From Clarkia xantiana subsp. parviflora (lineage: Eukaryota > Streptophyta > Magnoliopsida > Myrtales > Onagraceae), in contig JAPTYO010000010.1 of the NCBI GenBank assembly GCA_036873135.1, positions 17,849,772-17,913,771 on the forward strand: a stretch of DNA of 64,000 nt, in the 5' to 3' direction. This document shows positions 57,285 through 64,000 of this stretch, one piece after another. Within the stretch, counting starts at the first letter, position 1. Each line of letters starts with the position of its first letter. The notes under the pieces were generated by a model that saw only the letters and a list, made by a program, of their open reading frames with translations, did no database searches and was not told the origin of the DNA. The position numbers were made by a program, and so were the translations under genes.

Positions 57285-58940
57285 GGGTTAATAACCTATG
57301 AAATGTCTGAAATTTGACTCATGTTAACCGAAGAGGTCTGGAGTTTAAAATGTTAATATGAGAGGTCTGAGGTTTCAACTTTGTTGATATAAGTGGTCTC
57401 CGTTAATTTTTTCTATTAAAACTGACGGAAGTTGGTCACGTGCTTGGCATGTGACCGGAAATAAAATTAAATCTAAAAAATGCTATTCTATCAAAGTGTG
57501 ACATTCACATGCTTGAAATGAAAAGATGAAGATGTCCCCCTCAGATGCTTGAAATGAAAAGACGAAATTGCCCCAATCGTGTCGGCCACCACCTGTGGCC
57601 GCCAACCACCACCCAAGGCCGACGACGACCACCAATCGGGCCGGCCACCACCCGGATTGGTGGTGGCCGGCCCCGATTGGTGGTGGTCGCCACCCCAATC
57701 GTGGCCAGCAGCCCCAATTTGGGGCTGCTGGCCACGATTCGGGCCACAGAGGGCTCCGACCGAGTGGCTCAATCGGAGCCAGGGGCCCCGATCTGGAGCC
57801 CCCTGGCCCCGATTGAGCCACAGAGGGCTCGGTCGGAGCCCTCTGTGGCCCGAATCGTGGCAAGCAGCCCCAATTTGGGCTGGCCGGCCACGATTTGGTG
57901 GTGGCCGACCCGATTGGTGGTCGTCATCGGCCTTGGATGGTGATCGGCGGCCGCGGGTGGTGACCGGTAGACTTGTGCGGTGACAGAGAAAACAATATGG
58001 ACTCAATTGTAAAAATCAAAACTTAAGAATATAAATTTGAGGACTAAATTGAACAAAATAAAAAAATAGGGACTCAATTCTTAATTTTACTTCAGGGGTA
58101 ATTTTGTCATTTCACATTTCCTCAAATAAGGTATTAAATAAAACAAAATATTAAATGGATTAAGTACCTTTTCATACCACTTCTTTGCACAGAATCCACT
58201 TTTGGTACCACTTCTATTTTTTTGTATACTTTTGGTACCAATGTTTTCAACTTTGTATCATTTTGGTACCACCGTTAACTTTCCGTCCAAATTGGCCGTT
58301 AAGTGGCATGTGCCATGCACGTGACCGCCCTAAACTTTTGAATTTGTTTCAATTTAGTCCATCTAATGCATCCCTAACTTTTAATTTGTTCAATTTAGCC
58401 CTAAAATTTCCAAATCGAACCCTTGACCCAAATTGTCCTAGCCGGACCTAGCGTAGGGCTAGGTCCGACCCTGGGCCAAGGTCGCCGGACCCAGGCGAAC
58501 CTGGCCCAGGGTCGGACCTAGCCCTAGGCTAGGTCCGGCTAGGTCAATTTGGGTCAAGGGTTCGATTTGGAAATTTTAGGGCTAAATTGAACAAATTAAA
58601 AGTTAGGGATGCATTAGATGGACTAAATTGAAACAAATTCAAAAGTTTAGGGCGGTCACGTGCATGGCACATGCCACTTAACGGCCAATTTGGACGGAAA
58701 GTTAACGGTGGTACCAAAAGGATACAAAGTTAAAAACATTGGTACCAAAAGTGGATTATGTGCAAAGAAGTGGTATGAAAAGGTACTTAATCCCAATATT
58801 AAAAGGGGCAACGTGTCATTTCAGAACATTCTGTTAAATTTAACCCTAAAATGGACGGAAAACCAAATTTCAACAAAGTTAAAACTTCAGACTTTCCGTA
58901 TTAACTTTTGAAACTTTAGGCCTTTCATAGGTTATTAACC
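57285..58940. mobile_element. Foldback element (outer) within (AT)n
   Basis: Ends GGGTTAATAACCTATGAAA and, from the right, GGTTAATAACCTATGAAA, with imperfect inverted similarity inward over about 150 bp (TTCAACTTTGTTGA and CCGTCA-type words). It sits inside (AT)n, so a target duplication cannot be resolved. 57580-57965 is G/C-rich (GGCCGGC, CCGATTGG, CCACAGAGGGCTC) with internal palindromes. 57970-58085 closely resembles the right part of the 25969 element (GAGAAAACAATA, then GAGGACTAAATTGAACAAAA), so the two are related. Large frames here are not coding. Confidence 0.8.
58156..58795. mobile_element. 640-bp foldback inserted in the outer foldback
   Basis: Ends TGGATTAAGTACC and GGTACTTAATCCCA, with perfect 8-bp target duplication ATATTAAA (58148-58155 and 58796-58803). 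The arms are inverted copies almost to the centre (about 58480): words such as GGTACCACCGTTAAC, CACGTGACCGCCCTAAAC, TTCGATTTGGAAATTTTAGG and GACCTAGCC occur in both. The left arm has an extra 31-bp unit near 58205-58235. No coding capacity. Confidence 0.92.
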
Positions 58941-59713
58941 ATATATATATATATATATATATTAAAAGAATGTAAGTATCTTATTCTTGGCTACAGATGT
59001 ATAAAAAAATATCGTTAAAAGTATTTAAATCTTAAACTATAAAAGGAAGAAAAAAATCTGGAATGTGCCGTTAATACCATTAGCGGCACATAAAAAAAAT
59101 TGTGTGTCGCTAATGCCATTATCGTCACAAACTAGTTTCATATTTAATTTTGAACAATTATAGCTTTGAGTTTGATTGTTCAAATAGTGTCAATTTGGTG
59201 AAAAAAATTACATATTTGGTTTTAGCTACATAAGTGAGTAAACTATATAATATGGTGTAGTAATTTATTGTATTATTCTTTAACCAAATATCTCGGGTTC
59301 AACTATGGGTTAAGTGAATGGAAAAAAAAATAGTCAAAACGTTTACCCCTTATAGACTAATCCGGTGCGAGCATGAAAGCTGCGAAAAAAATATGTTACG
59401 GATACTAGTCTCCTAGTAGACCCCTTATAACACATTATATGGAAAAAAAAAACTATATAAGGGATTGACCCAGTGCAATAGACAGTTATTTTGTAAAATA
59501 ATCATATTACGAGCACTGCTTTTTTAATAAGCCTAAAATACTTTCTGGAAAACTAAAAAAACTATATAATTGAATATTAACTAATACACATTTTAATTAA
59601 TACAATTAAATATTTAAGCTAAACACATTATTAATTAATAAATACATTAACTAATCATAATATGGTGTTAAAGATACATTATTAATTAATAAATGTATTA
59701 ACTAATCATAATT
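58941..59713. other. AT-rich spacer, no gene seen
   Basis: Contains a short direct repeat, ATTAACTAATCATAAT, at about 59647 and 59697, and again near 60499 beyond the next element. Confidence 0.4.
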
Positions 59714-60418
59714 GAGATCCTCTGCCCCAGCCCCGCCCACTGCCTCACCATTAATTATTTATTTCCTCCTTCCACTTAAATGTTATTTTTGTTTTTTTAC
59801 TACTTTCTTTTTATGTACATATATATTATTTAGATCTTCTAAGAATTTCTCCTATAATATTTTTTATATATAAATATATTACGAGTGTCATTAGTTTTTT
59901 GTTTATATTTTTCTAAAAACTTATTAGACATGGTGAACCATAGAGGACAATGTGAACCCTAGAAAAATGGATACTTGTAAAATATAAAATATAAAAAACT
60001 AATAAACTTTTAAATATTTATGTTTTAAAGAAAATATTTATATTTTGTAAGATAAATTAGTTTTATTAGACCAAAAACAAAAATAACTACAACTCTATTG
60101 AGAGTGTAAACCTTTAAAAAAATTATAAGACTATTATTGCCTGCAATGCATATTATATATTAAATTAGAATATTTATATATTTATACTTATTATTATATA
60201 TTAAAAAAACTCTTAGAAAACTTTTAATATAAAATGTGTGCATGAAAAGAAAAGAAAGTTTAAAAAAAAAAAGTAGTTAGCCAACAAAAGAAAAATTAAG
60301 GCTAGAGATGAGGGATTTCAAAAGAAAATAATTATATTATTAATTATTAAATGGACAGGTGCTGAGTGATGAATGGTGAGACAGGGGCGGGGCACCATTA
60401 TTGGGGCAGAGGATATCC
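59714..60418. mobile_element. MITE-like inverted-repeat element
   Basis: Left end GAGATCCTCTGCCCCA and right end TGGGGCAGAGGATATC are inverted repeats; CCCCGCCC and CTCACCATT words follow inside on both arms. The interior is AT-rich. No convincing target duplication, so borders are approximate and the superfamily is unassigned. Confidence 0.6.
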
Positions 60419-61866
60419 GATCGTTAATGCCCGAACAAAACACCCTCTAGCTACATTCACAATTTTTTTGGTAGCAACTCTCAATAATATGTATGTGTAT
60501 TAACTAATCATAATATCCATAATTTTCTTAATTGACCTACGAAGATAATTAAAATTTGGGGGAGAAAATGAAGAAAGAAAATAAAAAGGCACGTGCATAC
60601 GAAGTTAGTTTATGGGGGGACTTTACCAGCTAGAGACTCTAAACCATGTGCATAGTGCGTGTGATTGCGTGTACAATGTTCCATGAATAACAACTCTACA
60701 TTCACTCGTTTTCCCCCCTTTGGCTTTCTTGTAAGAAATAAACAACAAAAATTAAGTACTTCAAGTAGAGTTCACTCGTTGTCATACGGGTAGAGATATT
60801 GACAAAGTCATAAATTTTGTTAAGAGTGGTAAATATTGGCATACGTATAAATAAGTTGTATAAAAAATATTAATAAAGCAAATATATAAGATTTTAAAAA
60901 TAAAAATTACACCTCACGAAAATTTGAGTGGGTCAAAATGCCCACTCGTCCAATGGTGTCCCCTTTGCTTACAAGTTCTGTAAGAATTTGGGATTTCTGA
61001 ATAACACGCAATCTCACACCAATCAAACAATCACACTAAGCAGCACTCAATCAAATTTAGAGACAAAATGCATACGAAAATACATAAGGAAGATAAAGAT
61101 GAATAAATTCTGGATTAAGTGAATCGGTTTGATGAAGGTGATATGACTAGAAATCAACAGAAATAACGAAAATGAGTTTACGAAAATAACAGCAGCAGCA
61201 AGTATTCGCCTAATTTAACAGCAATCATTTTCTTTCAAATTCGAGTTTATATCTAAATATATTAGACACGATCGAAAATTGATTGAAAAAAAAAAATCAC
61301 TTCTAAAAAAAAGGTGTAAGTTGAATAATTGGCTGATTTGGGATACCATCATGCCTTCCCGACAATATAATCAGACGTGTTTGGTTCGTCAGTACTAGTG
61401 AAAACATGGATATTATAAGTAACAAATTGTATATCATCACTAAGTAAATATTTAGTCTCACATCGGTCAAAATTGCCCATATTCTTTTATTAATAAAGTT
61501 ATAAAACCGAATTAAAATGTCAACAAATGCATGCATGCATGATGGCACCGTTGGTTTCTACACGCTTAGCTAGTACGATTTAGAGCTTTCATACTTAATA
61601 TTTAACAAATAGAGATGATTTCATTATGTTATGTATGATTTATTTTTTGTTACAATATATAGTTTTATTAAGTATTTTTTAAAAGTAAGACTCAGTTACC
61701 ATAGTGCATCGAATTAGCTCGTAAAAATAATAATAATAATGATTATTAATACTTTTTTTGGAATCCAAAATTAATTTTGAGTGTTGATCATATTGCTTCT
61801 ATACTTTGCAGATGGATGAGTTAAAATAAATTCAGAGGAGGTTAAGGACCAAAATTGCATAACCAA

Positions 61867-61903
<37 letters not shown>

Positions 61904-63845
61904 ATTAATGAAGTACTACGTACATCAGATTTCTTAATTTCCCTACTATTAAAAAAAGGGGAAAATAATTGGGGATTGTGTTTTTTTCCTCCTCAGATCA
62001 AACCTAATACGTCGTGGGTGTGTCTAAGCTAAGCGGGACACACGAGAGTCGAGAGAGGAGAGCAATGTGCTTCATTTATCGCCGCTAGCAGCTATTTTGT
62101 GCTATTTTCTGTTGGAAGTTAGAAATCTTGTGTAGGGCAAAAATTGAGTCCCAAACAAATAATTTATATTTAAAAAAACTAATCAGAAGGAAAATAAAAT
62201 ATTTTAAATCATTAAAAGGACAATAATTAAAAAAAATAAGATAACAATTGTACATCACAAAAAGTTGAAGTGGACATTTCATGTTATGTTCGTCGTTGGA
62301 ATCAATCTATATAGAAATGGACATATAAGAGGCTAACAATACTAATGTTTTTAGTACTGAATTGCAGAAAACTTTTTCAAGCTTTTAGAATCTACCACAA
62401 ATTGACACTTAAAATCGCTGCCAAATTCGTTAAAGATACCGTTCGAGTGAAAATAGGTTTATAAATCATCTCTTCTACTTCTAAAAAATTAAAAAACTTA
62501 TTGTATCATTCCGTTGGTAGCACTAAAAACCGTGTTGTAGCTAGAAAGAATGTTGTAGGCTAATCTTTTGTATTTCTTTCTTCTAATTTTTTTTTTTTTT
62601 TTTTAAGTCGTACCATTATGCTCACACAATAATTAATGATATTATATTATCTATATATACGCGAGACTAATCACATTATTAGTTTCTCCATTGTTTATAT
62701 ATTATAGAAATACAATTAGTCGGTTATATTATTAATGCTTAATAATTTGCGTTGCATGACTTATCAATAAAATTTATAATATAGTTTTTTTTGCCGCTTA
62801 ATATAATTTTTTTTAAACGATGTTTTTCGTGAGAAATCGTGATGAAATTAATATAATATACTAGGGGCGACGGATTATAATGTTTTTGGATGTTTAGAGG
62901 AAGCAGCAATGATATAATTAATCTATGAACTACATAAACAATATTAATATACATTGCTCAAAATTTATGTTGGAAGTTTAGGAGTGATAAATTGGTAAAT
63001 AAAGTTTAAAAAATCATTTATTAAAGTACAACTCTAATACTAATTATGTTACAATATAAAGAATCGTGATACTTACATATGCAGATTATCTACCTCAGAT
63101 TATGTTTCGTCGTGTGAACTGACATGTGTCATTATATTTAATATTTTTTTAAAAAATACAAAATTAATTACACAAATTACAAGTATTATGATCATAAAAA
63201 TGAGACATTATCTAGTGGTAGGAAAAGTAGGCAGGTAATCTGGATTTGTTACTTACATAATCCAATAACTTCTTACAAATACATAACCAATAAAATTCAT
63301 ACTTCGTCTTCTTACTTTCATTGCGCATTATGGTATCATCTAAATCCAACGTGTCCTTGGACATCCAAGACACTTATCAACTTATCTTGAAGTTGATGGT
63401 TGAATTGGTAATTAAATTATAATAAGGAGCAATCTAGTAACTAATCTTTACATTATTCTTATTAAATAAAATACTTAGAAAAATACAAATGAGGAACATA
63501 AAACTTCATAAGGCACGGTAAGACAATGCACAATTCAAAAAATTTAAACATATCAACCTCATGCGTATTGTAAATAAGGAACTTATAAAGAGCAAAAAAA
63601 AAAAAAAATGCAGAGTTAAATATTTTGATTGTCTAGAAAAGTTGTATCCTATTATCTATTATTTTCCTATTTTACCCTCCTTAATTACCTTGTGAATCCA
63701 TACTAAAGAATTCAAGAAATACATAAAAAAATTTGTGAAAGGCAAACAAAAACTATGTCTGATTAAGTCATATAATAAAATATAATACATTAGGATGTTG
63801 GGGCTCAAATAAACCATAACAAGTAATAACATATTAGGTGCATTT
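60419..63845. other. AT-rich spacer, no gene seen
   Basis: No conserved frames. Contains a TA microsatellite (61868-61901) and a T/A-run at 62588-62604. Confidence 0.5.
61868..61901. repeat. (TA)n microsatellite
   Basis: About 17 uninterrupted TA units. Confidence 0.9.
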
Positions 63846-63876
63846 CTCGCGCATCGTGCGGAGTGACTTACCAAAT
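63846..63876 (+). mobile_element. Decayed Helitron-like 3' terminus
   Basis: CTCGCGCATCGTGCGGAG can form a bulged hairpin of the same shape as the one at 52301. It is followed by TGACTTACCAAAT, which has CAAAT where CTAGT would be expected. Very AT-rich flanks make the GC-rich hairpin conspicuous. Assignment is tentative. Confidence 0.35.
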
Positions 63877-64000
63877 ATTTATAATTAATAAACTAATATT
63901 CGATGAAATTTATACTGACTATTTGTAATATGTTGAAACACTACTTTTAAATAAAATATCAGTCTAAAATTTAAAAAAGTAAACGAAAGACTGAAAATTT

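Noticed and set aside
57491..58006. 171-codon frame and several overlapping frames on both strands
   Set aside because: Open only because the foldback core is GC-rich; composition is identical in both orientations.

Overview
This window looks like a gene-poor, repeat-rich stretch of a flowering-plant nuclear genome, most likely a eudicot. It is AT-rich, its introns have GT/AG borders, and the genes belong to plant-specific families (DUF789, type-2 lipid transfer protein, wall-associated-kinase-like ectodomain, PB1/octicosapeptide). Most of the DNA is nested transposable elements. I cannot name the species.

Layout. 1-330 is the end of a hAT-like MITE. 1477-2251 (-) is the ectodomain exon of a LRK10L/WAK-like receptor. 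2580-4779 is a jumble of Ty3/Gypsy debris and a Copia 3' end with its LTR. 4780-8230 is AT-rich spacer with one Helitron-like terminus. 8849-10500 (+) is an intact six-exon DUF789 gene, and 11299-11586 (-) is an intact type-2 nsLTP, tail to tail with it. 12788-19145 is a complete Copia insertion with almost identical LTRs, a 5-bp target duplication and a ruined interior. 20299-20667 (-) is a broken fragment of an L-Ala-D/L-Glu epimerase gene. 20735-23880 is a truncated Copia element, followed by a LINE RNase H remnant, an intact tRNA-Leu(CAG) gene (24719-24799) and a Harbinger-like MITE.

25385-34642 is a repeat block. It holds two foldback elements with long target duplications, a non-coding Copia-type element with TA...TA LTR ends (27616-29999) nested in a larger TG...CA element, and a poly(A)-tailed retroposon. 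34858-35725 is a hAT-type element just upstream of a five-exon RING-H2 E3 ligase gene (35919-38093, +). 40163-51518 is one old L1-type LINE on the minus strand, split by a CACTA element (which itself carries a Gypsy-type LTR and a hAT element) and by a second copy of the 34858 hAT family. 54287-56780 (-) is an intact three-exon PB1-domain gene. 57285-58940 is a foldback element with a second foldback inserted in it. The rest, to 64000, is AT-rich spacer with a MITE-like inverted repeat and a decayed Helitron-like terminus.

The host genes do not form a pathway; each appears to be an independent transcription unit. The main interest is in the mobile DNA. The strongest unusual signals are a Copia element whose primer-binding position is occupied by a perfect 13-nt complement of its own LTR (possible self-priming), the non-canonical coding-free Copia-type element, and a set of foldback elements that share one internal layout but have different ends. 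Intron-exon structures were read by eye from splice consensus and reading-frame continuity, and family names from remembered family motifs; no search was run.
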